NCBI RefSeq assembly: GCF_030295935.1
Contig: NZ_AP027362.1
Location: 1,612,001-1,676,000, forward strand
DNA: 64,000 nt
Direction of reading: 5' to 3'
Source of the DNA: Thalassotalea piscium
Lineage (GTDB): Bacteria; Pseudomonadota; Gammaproteobacteria; Enterobacterales; Alteromonadaceae
The notes beneath the pieces are model-generated. The model was not told the origin of the DNA and made no database searches. It worked only from the letters and a program-made list of their open reading frames with translations. The position numbers and the translations under genes were made by a program. The stretch's first letter is position 1, and every line of letters begins with the position of its first letter. Below, piece after piece: positions 20,234 to 32,822 of this stretch.

Positions 20234-20773
20234 ATGAAGAATAAAGCACTTTTTCTCGATCGTGATGGGATCATTAATATTGATCATGGCTATGTCTATC
20301 AAAGTGAAAACTTTGAATTTGTTCAGGGTATTTTCTCCTTATGCCATCTAGCGCAGGAAAAGGGCTACCAATTAATTGTTATAACCAATCAATCAGGTAT
20401 TGGTCGCGGCAAATATTCAATTGAGCAATTTGAAAAATTAACGCAATGGATGAAAAAGCAGTTTAGCTATAAAGGTATTACTATAAATGATGTTTACTAT
20501 TGTCCACATCATCCAACAAATGCTAATAAAGAATTCCTTATTAAATGTGATTGCAGAAAACCTGAGCCAGGAATGATTTTACAAGCAGTGCGTGAACATA
20601 ATATTGATGTTGGACAAAGTGTATTTATTGGCGATAAAGTCTCTGACATGCAAGCAGCTAAAGCTGCAGGAATAAATAATAGACTATTATTATCTAGCCA
20701 ATACCATGATAACAATGAAGTGAAGGCACAGCGCGTTGATAATATTGCACAAGCATGCCTGTTTATTGTTTGA
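20234..20773 (+). CDS. gmhB: D-glycero-beta-D-manno-heptose-1,7-bisphosphate 7-phosphatase
   Basis: This 179-residue HAD-superfamily phosphatase acts in ADP-heptose synthesis for lipopolysaccharide core. It shows the DxD nucleophile motif FLDRDGIIN (residues 7-15), TNQSGIGRG, the zinc loop with YCPHHP followed by CDCRKPEPG (Cys, His and two Cys ligands), and the motif FIGDKVSDMQAA. The length is normal. Position directly upstream of a rRNA operon is the same as gmhB-rrnH in Escherichia coli, a conserved arrangement. A GCGCTCC-type rRNA promoter begins about 55 bp after its stop codon. Confidence 0.93.
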   Translation: MKNKALFLDRDGIINIDHGYVYQSENFEFVQGIFSLCHLAQEKGYQLIVITNQSGIGRGKYSIEQFEKLTQWMKKQFSYKGITINDVYYCPHHPTNANKEFLIKCDCRKPEPGMILQAVREHNIDVGQSVFIGDKVSDMQAAKAAGINNRLLLSSQYHDNNEVKAQRVDNIAQACLFIV

Positions 20774-20828
20774 TTTGTTCGTTAAATAAGCACTTAAACA
20801 AAATGCTTTAATAAATTAAAATTAACTG

Positions 20829-20856
20829 TTGACGTAGCGGCAAAAATCCCTAAAAT
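20829..20856 (+). promoter_or_regulatory. rRNA promoter P1
   Basis: TTGACG (20829-20834) and TAAAAT (20851-20856) are separated by 16 bp and followed by a GCGC discriminator, the arrangement expected of stringently controlled rRNA promoters. Confidence 0.8.
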
Positions 20857-20861
20857 GCGCT

Positions 20862-20892
20862 CCACTTCTTCAGGGAAACCCGAAGTAAGTGG
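20862..20892 (+). other. Leader stem-loop downstream of P1
   Basis: CCACTTCTTC and GAAGTAAGTGG form an imperfect 10-11 bp stem with a loop of about 10 nt just after the P1 start region. Its role is unknown; it lies between the two promoters. Confidence 0.5.
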
Positions 20893-20985
20893 ATTTAAAA
20901 TGTTTACTAAGCGCTTTAGCTTCTTAAACGGTTAACTAAGGTTTAAAAATGTTTTGATAAATTTAAAAACTTTTTAAAAAACCTG

Positions 20986-21013
20986 TTGACATTAAAATTC
21001 AAATGCGTAGAAT
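20986..21013 (+). promoter_or_regulatory. rRNA promoter P2
   Basis: A perfect TTGACA (20986-20991), 16-bp spacer and TAGAAT (21008-21013), followed by a GCGC discriminator. It is the stronger of the two rRNA promoters by consensus. The roughly 330-bp leader between it and 16S contains a boxA but no gene. Confidence 0.87.
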
Positions 21014-21110
21014 GCGCATCTCGCTTAAGGCAAGGCCTACAGCGATAAAGTTAAACGAATGTGCTTTAACTTTTCTTCCACTTCTTGTAAGTCGAAGAAT
21101 TTCTTTAACA

Positions 21111-21123
21111 ATTAGTTATCATG
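21111..21123 (+). promoter_or_regulatory. Leader boxA antitermination site
   Basis: TTCTTTAACAATT resembles the rrn boxA core (CTCTTTAACAAT) bound by NusB-NusE. A second, closer match lies in the 16S-23S spacer. Confidence 0.7.
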
Positions 21124-21345
21124 CAATTTGTGTGGGCACTCACATTGATGTTGATTTTACCAGCTACTTAGGTAGCAAAAACAGCGCAATGAAGAAGTCA
21201 CACAAATAAGTATTAATTTTCTCTCCTTTTATTAGGGAAGAATAATTAGTACGTTTTATGTAGTTATTCACTTCGGTGGATAACACGACAGAATTCATTG
21301 AGCAGCGAGCCTTTACTTAGGTAGAGGAGCGCACAAACGATTTTT

Positions 21346-22887
<1,542 letters not shown>

Positions 22888-23002
22888 TCTTGAAGTAAAA
22901 CGGCTCAATGGAAATGCTTGCATTTCAGAGTGTCTACACAAATTGCAATGATAACTAAAGTAAAGAAGAAGTCCTAACATGTAAGCTTCGGGCAATTTAT
23001 AT

Positions 23003-23079
<77 letters not shown>

Positions 23080-23207
23080 AATTACGCGAGATACTGCGTT
23101 GAATAAACACTCATGTGCGCGTTGCACACGTCGTATTTATTCGCCTTGTCTATCACGTAATTGAAGTTGCTTTAATAACATGTTACCCACTCTCTTTGAG
23201 TAAAAGA

Positions 23208-23283
23208 GGGGCTATAGCTCAGCTGGGAGAGCGCCTGCCTTGCACGCAGGAGGTCAGCAGTTCGATCCTGCTTAGCTCCACCA
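23208..23283 (+). tRNA. tRNA-Ala(TGC)
   Basis: A 76-nt cloverleaf with encoded CCA. The acceptor arm GGGGCTA pairs with TAGCTCC and the loop CTTGCAC places anticodon TGC at 23241-23243. It is the second spacer tRNA, after tRNA-Ile. Confidence 0.97.
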
Positions 23284-23382
23284 CTTCTTCTAAAGGAAAT
23301 AGAAACCAAACTTAAGGTATTCAGATGAATAGATTACGTTTGGTTTTTTAAACCACGGGTTAGGCGAATGCGTCCTAAAACG

Positions 23383-23400
23383 AACTCTTTAACAATTTGG
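23383..23400 (+). promoter_or_regulatory. Spacer boxA
   Basis: AACTCTTTAACAATTTGG is a strong match to the rrn boxA. It lies in the 396-bp stretch between tRNA-Ala and 23S, which otherwise holds no gene. Confidence 0.8.
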
Positions 23401-23660
23401 AAAGCTGATATAAATACCGGTATTTATCAGGCAAATGGCGTGTCGCGCGCTCAAATGCATAATGATAACTACCCACAGCGAGTCAGATGATTTTATCGGT
23501 CATCGAACGAGCTGGTTAAGAGATAACTTGTTATCTGTTAACGAAAAATCTAATTCAAGTAACTCCATTATGACTACTTAGCAATAAGTACCATAACGAG
23601 TACGTGAAAATGTCAGACATACATTCAGTCTTGGTCTTGTCATCAAGACACCACAATAGG

Positions 23661-23679
23661 AAACTATTTGGGGTTGTAT

Positions 23680-23686
<7 letters not shown>
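23661..23686 (+). other. 5' arm of the 23S processing stem
   Basis: This arm is complementary, with one bulge, to 26667-26693 beyond the 3' end of 23S (shared core GTTGTATGGTTAAG). Such a stem brings both ends of pre-23S together for RNase III cleavage. Confidence 0.8.
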
Positions 23687-26675
<2,989 letters not shown>

Positions 26676-26848
26676 ACAACACCCAAATAGTTTTGCGTGC
26701 TCGATAGAGACGTAAACGGGTTGTTTGTTTGACGAGTGCGATAAGCACAAATCACGTACTCAGTAGTGAGTTAGAGTGAATTAGATTGAATAACACGTAT
26801 TTATAAAGCTTTCCGAATTAATTTGTAGATGGAGATACGTCGCTCCTA

Positions 26849-26886
26849 GCCATCCATGGCTTCGCGACATAAGTACATCCATGTAC
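26849..26886. repeat. Paired ATCC-core palindromes, copy a
   Basis: GCCATCCATGGC (26849-26860) and GTACATCCATGTAC (26873-26886) are short palindromes around CATCC, joined by TTCGCGACATAA. The same two-palindrome layout recurs at 27158-27195 and, interrupted, at 27332-27417. It lies just before the 5S gene. Confidence 0.6.
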
Positions 26887-26897
26887 AAAACGTTTTT

Positions 26898-27015
26898 TGT
26901 CTAGCGACAATAGCACTGTGGTACCACCTGATCCCTTTCCGAACTCAGAAGTGAAACGCAGTAGCGCCGATGGTAGTGTGGGAGTTCCCATGTGAGAGTA
27001 GGACATTGCTAGACT
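26898..27015 (+). rRNA. rrf: 5S ribosomal RNA
   Basis: About 118 nt with the conserved core CCGAACTCAGAAGTGAAACG and terminal helix GTCTAGC/GCTAGAC. It is followed within 8 bp by a terminator. Ends are set by pairing of the terminal helix and comparison with the Escherichia coli gene. Confidence 0.95.
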
Positions 27016-27022
27016 TCTCTTT

Positions 27023-27055
27023 AAAAAAGCCCGATTCGAAAGAGTCGGGCTTTTT
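27023..27055 (+). terminator. rRNA operon terminator 1
   Basis: The stem GCCCGATTC/GAGTCGGGC with a GAAA tetraloop is preceded by A residues and followed by five T residues. It lies directly after 5S. Confidence 0.92.
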
Positions 27056-27060
27056 GCTTT

Positions 27061-27137
27061 GTGTGAAACGCAGTAGCGGCGGATGGTATAGCGTGTGGGT
27101 GTTCTTCTTTTTATGTGAGAGTAGGACATTGCTAGAC
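27061..27137 (+). pseudogene. Degenerate 3' fragment of 5S rRNA, copy 1
   Basis: GTGAAACGCAGTAGCG and ATGTGAGAGTAGGACATTGC match the 3' part of the adjacent 5S gene, ending at the same GCTAGAC. The middle has diverged and is longer (GGTATAGCGTGTGGGTGTTC). The 5' half of 5S is missing, so it cannot give a functional 5S RNA. Confidence 0.8.
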
Positions 27138-27157
27138 ATCTCTTTAGGTCGTTCCTT

Positions 27158-27195
27158 GCCATCCATGGCAGCTCGACATTAGTGCATCCATGCAC
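27158..27195. repeat. Paired ATCC-core palindromes, copy b
   Basis: GCCATCCATGGC (27158-27169) and GTGCATCCATGCAC (27182-27195) are separated by AGCTCGACATTA. The layout is the same as copy a. Confidence 0.65.
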
Positions 27196-27198
27196 GTC

Positions 27199-27229
27199 AA
27201 AAGCCCGATCCGCAAGAGTCGGGCTTTTT
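27199..27229 (+). terminator. rRNA operon terminator 2
   Basis: A near-copy of terminator 1: the stem GCCCGATCC pairs with GAGTCGGGC with minor differences and is followed by five T residues. It belongs to the duplicated 174-bp unit. Confidence 0.85.
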
Positions 27230-27234
27230 GCTTT

Positions 27235-27311
27235 GTGTGAAACGCAGTAGCGGCGGATGGTATAGCGTGTGGGTGTTCTTCCTTTTATGTGAGAGTGGGA
27301 CATTGCTAGAC
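27235..27311 (+). pseudogene. Degenerate 3' fragment of 5S rRNA, copy 2
   Basis: This 77-bp copy differs from copy 1 (27061-27137) at only a couple of positions, and both share the same changes from the functional 5S gene. The two are therefore a tandem duplication of an already degenerate fragment, with a period of 174 bp that includes the terminator and palindromes. Confidence 0.8.
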
Positions 27312-27331
27312 TTCTCTTTAGGTCGTTCCTT

Positions 27332-27417
27332 GCCATCTCGGTAATTGATCCTGCATTACCCTAATGACTTACATCCTTGTAAGAACATGGCAGCTCGACA
27401 TTAGTGCATCCATGCAC
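27332..27417. repeat. ATCC-core palindromes, interrupted copy c
   Basis: The GCCATCCATGGC palindrome of copy b is split after GCCAT by about 50 bp. The insert itself consists of two more palindromes with an ATCC centre: GGTAAT/ATTACC around TGATCCTGC (27340-27360) and CTTACATCCTTGTAAG (27368-27383). GTGCATCCATGCAC follows at 27404-27417. Confidence 0.6.
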
Positions 27418-27542
27418 GTCAAAAATCCATAGCTTATCCTACGGTTTTTTTGCTTTCTGTTACTCGCATCTTTATGATATTTGTGTATATACTACATATT
27501 GTAGTATTTAAGATAAACTATCGGTTTGTATTTAGGAAAGTG

Positions 27543-28244
27543 ATGAAAAAAGCGCTAGAAACTCATGAAAAAAATAAAAAAATAAGTGATAAAGAAATCT
27601 ACAAAGAAATATTTGATGCCATATTATCATTTCGTTTACATCCTGGTACCAAACTCACCGAAGATAATTTATCTAAAATATTTAATGTCGGTCGTACTAC
27701 TGTTCGTAGCGCCTTATTACGATTGTCGCAAGATCATATTATTGAAATTCAACCTAATAAAGGTGCTTTTATTGCTACACCTACTACTAAACAAGCGATG
27801 AATATTCTTGAAGCCAGGAAGTTAATTGAAGTAGCAATTATTAAAGATGTTATTAAGCATGCTACAGCAAGCGATTACGACCTTTTAAGGCGAATCGTAA
27901 AAGCAGAACAAGATAATATAGATTTAGAACAAATTGTTGAAGGTATACAGTTAGGTGGAGACTTTCATTTGATGTTAGCTAAATTATCTAAAAATTCTAC
28001 ACTTGAGCGAATTGTCACTACTTTAATACCGCAAACATCTTTAGTTATTGTGCTGTATCAAACACCAGATTCGCCTAAATGCTCCTATTATCAACACTTC
28101 GAATTAATAGATGTGATGCAAAAAGGTCAAGTTGAAAAAGCTAGCAAGCTTATGTCTCAACATATAGATGGAATTACTAATCGTTTAAAACTAGAACAGA
28201 AGAAACCGATGAGTGATTTGGTAGATGTTTTTAAAAAGCACTAG
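27543..28244 (+). CDS. GntR-family regulator with FCD domain
   Basis: This 233-residue regulator has an N-terminal winged helix (about residues 15-85; LTEDNLSKIFNVGRTTVRSA) and an all-alpha FCD ligand domain (about 95-220; the EARKLIEVAIIKDVI helix and the HLMLAKLSKNSTLE segment with metal-binding type histidines). The frame is open to 27450, but that extension is hydrophobic and unlike the family. ATG 27543 follows AGGA at a 5-nt spacing. It stands 25 bp before a TetR-family gene and upstream of malate synthase and ureidoglycine aminohydrolase, which it probably controls. Confidence 0.88.
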   Translation: MKKALETHEKNKKISDKEIYKEIFDAILSFRLHPGTKLTEDNLSKIFNVGRTTVRSALLRLSQDHIIEIQPNKGAFIATPTTKQAMNILEARKLIEVAIIKDVIKHATASDYDLLRRIVKAEQDNIDLEQIVEGIQLGGDFHLMLAKLSKNSTLERIVTTLIPQTSLVIVLYQTPDSPKCSYYQHFELIDVMQKGQVEKASKLMSQHIDGITNRLKLEQKKPMSDLVDVFKKH

Positions 28245-28269
28245 TTATCCCTAAGTTACAGATTGATAT

Positions 28270-28929
28270 ATGAAAAAAATAAAAGTTACCAATGAAGCAT
28301 TAGTAAGCCGACAACAAAAGGCACGTACGCTAAATATTAGTAAGATTCTAGAGGCAGCCGCTCAAGAATTTAAGCAGTATGGATTCAATGGTGCTTCAAT
28401 ATCTCGCATTGCAGAAACAGCGAAGTTACCCAGAACTAATATTCATTACTATTTCGAAAATAAATTAGCACTTTATGGTGCTGTGCTCACTCATATTACA
28501 GATTTATGGAATAATGCCTTTTCAGACATCAAGTCAACCGATGATCCGAGCGAAACTATTGCAAACTACATAGACGCAAAAATTGAATATTCACGTATTA
28601 ACCCTACCGCATCAATAATTTTCGCCAGTGAAATACTACATGGAGCACCTCATTTAAGTGAGTATTTAAATACTGACTTCAAACTTTGGATTGCAGATAA
28701 AGCGAAGGTTATAGAGTCTTGGCAGTTGCAAGGTAAAATAGATGTTATATCCCCGTACCATTTGTTATTTACAATTTGGGGAGCAACTCAGTATTACGCT
28801 AATTCTGCTGTAGAAATTGAGGCAGCTTTTAATCGTGAACTTAGCTATGATGATTTTGAGCAAGCCAAAAAAACGATAAAACACATTATTCTCAAAGGAT
28901 GTGGAATGACATATAAGGGATATGTATAG
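28270..28929 (+). CDS. TetR-family regulator, RutR-like
   Basis: This 219-residue protein has a TetR helix-turn-helix at about residues 22-70 (ILEAAAQEFKQYGFNGASIS, then TNIHYYFENKLALYGAVL) and a C-terminal domain resembling RutR/YcdC (SIIFASEILHGAPHL and the LLFTIWGATQYYANS segment). RutR in Escherichia coli senses uracil and controls pyrimidine and purine degradation genes. Being paired with a GntR regulator and followed by an allE-like gene supports a role in ureide or nucleobase catabolism here. Confidence 0.87.
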   Translation: MKKIKVTNEALVSRQQKARTLNISKILEAAAQEFKQYGFNGASISRIAETAKLPRTNIHYYFENKLALYGAVLTHITDLWNNAFSDIKSTDDPSETIANYIDAKIEYSRINPTASIIFASEILHGAPHLSEYLNTDFKLWIADKAKVIESWQLQGKIDVISPYHLLFTIWGATQYYANSAVEIEAAFNRELSYDDFEQAKKTIKHIILKGCGMTYKGYV

Positions 28930-29028
28930 CGGCTAATTGTTTGTAAATTTGATGTTGTTTATCCCTTATTTAAACGTCCTGATAGCCTATATGCATTCTA
29001 AATTCTATTATAGGTTTTTCTCTGTCTA

Positions 29029-29178
29029 ATACCAATCTCACTAACTATGATCATTTCAAATGGCTACAACAATCAACTGCTGATTTGTTTATTTACTTAT
29101 TAGAACAAGAAAAATAGATCCTTTATTCGACAGCTTTACTATACATAAAATAGATCAACTAATTAATGAAGTTTGTAT
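29029..29178. mobile_element. MITE-like element, family 3, copy A (150 bp)
   Basis: It begins ATACCAATCTCACTAACTAT and ends, read on the other strand, ATACAAACTTCATTAATTAG. Compared with copy B (32630-32722) it is inverted and carries about 55 extra bases in the middle. It sits in the 637-bp gap between the TetR gene and glcB, which otherwise holds only the glcB promoter region. Confidence 0.65.
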
Positions 29179-29444
29179 AATTATTTAAAAATATCCTTGT
29201 AAATAAATTCCGCTCTATGAAATTTATTTAGTACGAATTACTCTGAGAGTTTTTTTTACACACCCATATTCTTATGTGGTTATCTCTTACACAGTTTTTC
29301 ATATCTTATGTTGTCACAAGTGAATAAAAATAGATGGTTCGATGAGTTTAGCGTCGATATGCACATTTCATCTTTTACACCAGATTCTTTTACTTAAGAT
29401 TAATGTAGGGCCCAGCTTATGAAAAGTATTAGGCAAATATAGTC

Positions 29445-29527
29445 TATGCAATTACTGTTTGGATTGTCAACAATCTTGTATGCAATTACTGGTCTTTATT
29501 GACAGTTGGTGGTGGTTTGTTTACATT
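29445..29527 (+). promoter_or_regulatory. Candidate glcB control region
   Basis: Two direct repeats TATGCAATTACTG (29445-29457 and 29479-29491) flank a perfect palindrome GATTGT-CA-ACAATC (29462-29475); repeats are 34 bp apart. A promoter follows: TTGACA (29499-29504), 17-bp spacer, TACATT (29522-29527). The palindrome resembles GT/AC-type operators of FCD-family GntR regulators, one of which is encoded upstream. Confidence 0.6.
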
Positions 29528-29566
29528 TATACGCATAAAATATAAATCTTATCGAGTTAGTAGAGC

Positions 29567-31741
29567 ATGACCAAATACCTACAAAAAGAATCACTAAAGG
29601 TTGACAGTAATCTAGTTACATTTATTACAGATGAAGTTTTACAAGGTTTAGATATTCCAGAAGACCACTTTTGGCAATGCTTTTCAACAATAGTGCATGA
29701 ATTTGGCGCTGAGAACAGAAAATTACTAGCTAAGCGTATATTTCTTCAACAGCAGATAGATGAATGGAATATAAAGTATCAAAATAACTTTGATTCAACG
29801 CAGTATAAAAAGTTTCTCGAAGAAATTGGTTATTTAGCGCCTGAAGGTGAAGACTTTAACATTAGTACATCTAATGTCGACAAAGAAATCTCAATACAGG
29901 CTGGTCCTCAATTAGTAGTACCTACGTCAAATGCTCGATTTGCATTAAATGCAGCAAATGCACGTTGGGGAAGTTTATACGATGCGCTTTATGGAACAAA
30001 TGTAATTGGTGATGAAGATGGTTCACAAAAAAATACAGAGCTTAATCCTATAAGGGCAGCTAAAGTCATTGCTTATGGTCGAAAGTTTTTAGACGAAAAC
30101 TTTCCTTTACTTCAAAGTTCACACTCGCAAGCAACTCGTTATTGCATTAGTGACCAGAAACTTTTGGTCTGTTTAATTGATGGAACTACTACTGAATTAA
30201 AAAGACCTAAACAGCTACTTGGAATACAGGGTGATAAAAGTAAGCCTAGTTCGATATTATTTACCCATAATAGCTTACGAGTAGCCATAGAGATAGATCC
30301 AAGCTCAGCCATAGGTAATATAGACACTGCAGGTATAAAAGACATCACGTTAGAGTCTGCGCTTACAACAATACAAGACTTTGAAGATTCAGTTGTTGCC
30401 GTAAATGCTGAAGAAAAAATTCATGTATATCGTAATTGGCTAGGTTTAATGAAAGGTGACTTAAGTGAATCTATAGATAAATCAGGTAAAGTAACTAAGC
30501 GAGTACTCAATAAAAACAGAGAGTATTATGATCTTTCTGGTAAAAAGTTTTATTTACCAGGACGCAGCTTATTGTTTTGTCGAAATGTAGGCCATCTAAT
30601 GACAAGTCCGGCAATAATAGACAAACATGGATCAGAAATTCAAGAAGGGATTATGGATGCGATGATCAGCACATTAATAGCCTTGCATGATTTAAAAAAA
30701 TCTAAAATTAACCGTAACTCTGCTAATGGGAATGTGTATATTGTTAAACCCAAAATGCACGGACCAGAAGAAGTGTCGTTCACGAACAAACTGTTTGGTG
30801 CAGTTGAAGATACATTAGGACTTGCTAGAGACACCATTAAAATTGGAATTATGGATGAAGAGCGTCGTACAACTGTAAACCTAAAAGAGTGTATAAGGGC
30901 CGTAAAAAGTCGTGTTGTTTTTATAAATACAGGATTTTTAGACAGAACAGGAGATGAAATTCATACAAGTATGCTGCTTGGTCCAATGGTTCCTAAAGGG
31001 GATATGAAGGAGCAGCCTTGGATTAAAGCATATGAAAATTGGAATGTTGATATTGGGCTAGCTTGTGGTTTCTCAGGTAAGGCTCAAATAGGTAAAGGAA
31101 TGTGGGCTACACCTGATGAAATGGCTGGAATGATGAAAGAAAAAATTGCTCATCCTTTAGCTGGTGCTAATACCTCATGGGTGCCATCTCCAACAGCAGC
31201 TACACTCCATGCTATACACTATCATCAAGTTAACGTTAGTAAGATACAGGAAAGCATTGCTAAAAGGCCACGCGCTGATATCGATGACCTATTAACAGTG
31301 CCTTTATTAAATAACACTAGTAAACTTAGTCAATCAGCAATAGAGAAGGAGCTTCATAATAATGCGCAGGGCTTACTGGGATATGTTGTCCGGTGGATCG
31401 ATTTAGGTATCGGAGCGTCTAAAGTTCCGGATATTAATAATGTTGGTTTAATGGAAGATAGGGCAACTTTACGCATATCAAGCCAGCACATTTGTAATTG
31501 GTTAACGCATAATATTTTAAGCAAATCTCAGGTTAACACTGCTCTAGAACAAATGGCGCGCGTTGTCGATAAACAAAACGCGCATGATCCTAACTATAAA
31601 GCTATGTCTGCTGATTTTGAAAAAAGCTTATCTTTTCAGACGGCATTAGCGTTAGTTCTCAATGGTAAAGAACAACCTAACGGGTACACAGAACCTTTGT
31701 TACATGAATACCGAAACAAACTCATAGCGGCAAAGCTTTAA
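29567..31741 (+). CDS. glcB: Malate synthase G
   Basis: This 724-residue monomeric malate synthase condenses glyoxylate with acetyl-CoA to malate. The TIM-barrel core carries the segments GRSLLFCRNVGHLMTSPAI near residue 335, INTGFLDRTGDEIHTSM near residue 460, GMWATPDEMAGMM, and WVPSPTAATLHAIHYHQVNV with the general-base region following. Size and insertion pattern are those of isoform G rather than A. It is followed 12 bp later by ureidoglycine aminohydrolase, so the glyoxylate probably comes from ureidoglycolate rather than from the glyoxylate bypass; no isocitrate lyase gene is seen. Confidence 0.95.
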   Translation: MTKYLQKESLKVDSNLVTFITDEVLQGLDIPEDHFWQCFSTIVHEFGAENRKLLAKRIFLQQQIDEWNIKYQNNFDSTQYKKFLEEIGYLAPEGEDFNISTSNVDKEISIQAGPQLVVPTSNARFALNAANARWGSLYDALYGTNVIGDEDGSQKNTELNPIRAAKVIAYGRKFLDENFPLLQSSHSQATRYCISDQKLLVCLIDGTTTELKRPKQLLGIQGDKSKPSSILFTHNSLRVAIEIDPSSAIGNIDTAGIKDITLESALTTIQDFEDSVVAVNAEEKIHVYRNWLGLMKGDLSESIDKSGKVTKRVLNKNREYYDLSGKKFYLPGRSLLFCRNVGHLMTSPAIIDKHGSEIQEGIMDAMISTLIALHDLKKSKINRNSANGNVYIVKPKMHGPEEVSFTNKLFGAVEDTLGLARDTIKIGIMDEERRTTVNLKECIRAVKSRVVFINTGFLDRTGDEIHTSMLLGPMVPKGDMKEQPWIKAYENWNVDIGLACGFSGKAQIGKGMWATPDEMAGMMKEKIAHPLAGANTSWVPSPTAATLHAIHYHQVNVSKIQESIAKRPRADIDDLLTVPLLNNTSKLSQSAIEKELHNNAQGLLGYVVRWIDLGIGASKVPDINNVGLMEDRATLRISSQHICNWLTHNILSKSQVNTALEQMARVVDKQNAHDPNYKAMSADFEKSLSFQTALALVLNGKEQPNGYTEPLLHEYRNKLIAAKL

Positions 31742-31753
31742 GGAATAGAAATT

Positions 31754-32590
31754 ATGAAATCAAAGCACACATATTATGCACCTACAGGTGGCTTACCACC
31801 ACAAACACAATTATTGTCTGATCGAGCTATTTTTACAGAAGCTTATGCAATCATACCTAAACGAGTATTAACCGATATTGTGATCAGTTATTTACCTTTT
31901 TGGGAGAATATGCGGATGTGGGTTATTGCACGCCCATTAAGTGGTTTTTCGGAAACATTTTCTCAATACATCGTTGAAGTTGGAGCAGGTGGGGGGTCAA
32001 ATAAGCCAGAGCTTGATCAAAGTGCAGAAGCCGTACTCTTTATTGTAGAAGGCGAAATGGATGTATGTATTGAAGATGAAAACCATCATATGAAAGCCGG
32101 TGGCTATGCATTCTTACCTCCTGGCTGTAAATGGACAATAAAAAATAATAGCGACAACCATGTGAAGTTTCATTGGATCAGGAAAGCTTACCAGTTTGTT
32201 GAAGGGATAAATGCACCAGAAGCTTTTGTTACCAGTGATCACGATGTAGAAGCAATTGAAATGCCAAATACCGAAGGTGTGTGGAAAACAACAAGGTTTA
32301 CTGAGCAATCAGATATGCGACATGATATGCATGTCAATATTGTAACCTTTGAACCAGGTGGTGTAATACCTTTTGATGAAACGCATGTAATGGAACACGG
32401 ACTTTATGTACTAGAAGGTAAAGCTGTTTATCATTTAAATGGTGAATGGGTTGAAGTAGAGGCTGGTGATTTTATGTGGCTACGCGCATTTTGTCCTCAG
32501 TCGTGTTATGCAGGTGGCCCTGGGCCGTTCAGATACTTACTGTATAAAGACGTTAATAGACATATGCCTTTTATTCGTCCCAAAAACTAA
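31754..32590 (+). CDS. allE: (S)-ureidoglycine aminohydrolase
   Basis: This 278-residue bicupin releases ammonia from (S)-ureidoglycine to give (S)-ureidoglycolate in allantoin degradation. Two cupin domains are visible: the first around the segments VEVGAGGGSNKPE, VLFIVEGEMDVC and GGYAFLPPGCKW (residues 75-125), the second around NIVTFEPGGVIPFDETHVMEHGLYVLEGKAVY (about 195-230) with the Mn-binding glutamate and histidines. Length matches AllE/YlbA. Directly downstream of glcB, it defines a ureide-to-malate module; allantoinase and allantoate amidohydrolase are not in the window. Confidence 0.92.
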   Translation: MKSKHTYYAPTGGLPPQTQLLSDRAIFTEAYAIIPKRVLTDIVISYLPFWENMRMWVIARPLSGFSETFSQYIVEVGAGGGSNKPELDQSAEAVLFIVEGEMDVCIEDENHHMKAGGYAFLPPGCKWTIKNNSDNHVKFHWIRKAYQFVEGINAPEAFVTSDHDVEAIEMPNTEGVWKTTRFTEQSDMRHDMHVNIVTFEPGGVIPFDETHVMEHGLYVLEGKAVYHLNGEWVEVEAGDFMWLRAFCPQSCYAGGPGPFRYLLYKDVNRHMPFIRPKN

Positions 32591-32629
32591 TATCGCTCGA
32601 AAAGGCAGGTAGGGCAAACTTAATAAGTA

Positions 32630-32722
32630 ATACCAGTTTCATTAATTAAGTGATCTATTTTATACGCAGTAGTTGACTGTTTTAGCCAGTAGAAATGTTC
32701 ACATAGTTAGTGAGATTGGTAT
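32630..32722. mobile_element. MITE-like element, family 3, copy B (93 bp)
   Basis: The left end is ATACCAGTTTCATTAATTAA and the right end, on the other strand, ATACCAATCTCACTAACTAT. Both match copy A, in inverted orientation. The internal stretch GTGATCTATTTTATACGCAG is shared exactly with copy C. Confidence 0.7.
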
Positions 32723-32822
32723 AAATCTACCTGCTTTATTGAGTTTGTACGTAAGCGCTGTGTTTTTGAGTAATGCTATCGATAAAAAAAACAATATTAT
32801 AACTGCTTAGAATTAATCAAAT

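Noticed and set aside
27061-27417. Regularly spaced repeats that could suggest a CRISPR array
   Set aside because: Only two units, 174-bp period, repeats derived from 5S and terminators, no spacers of uniform size and no cas genes.
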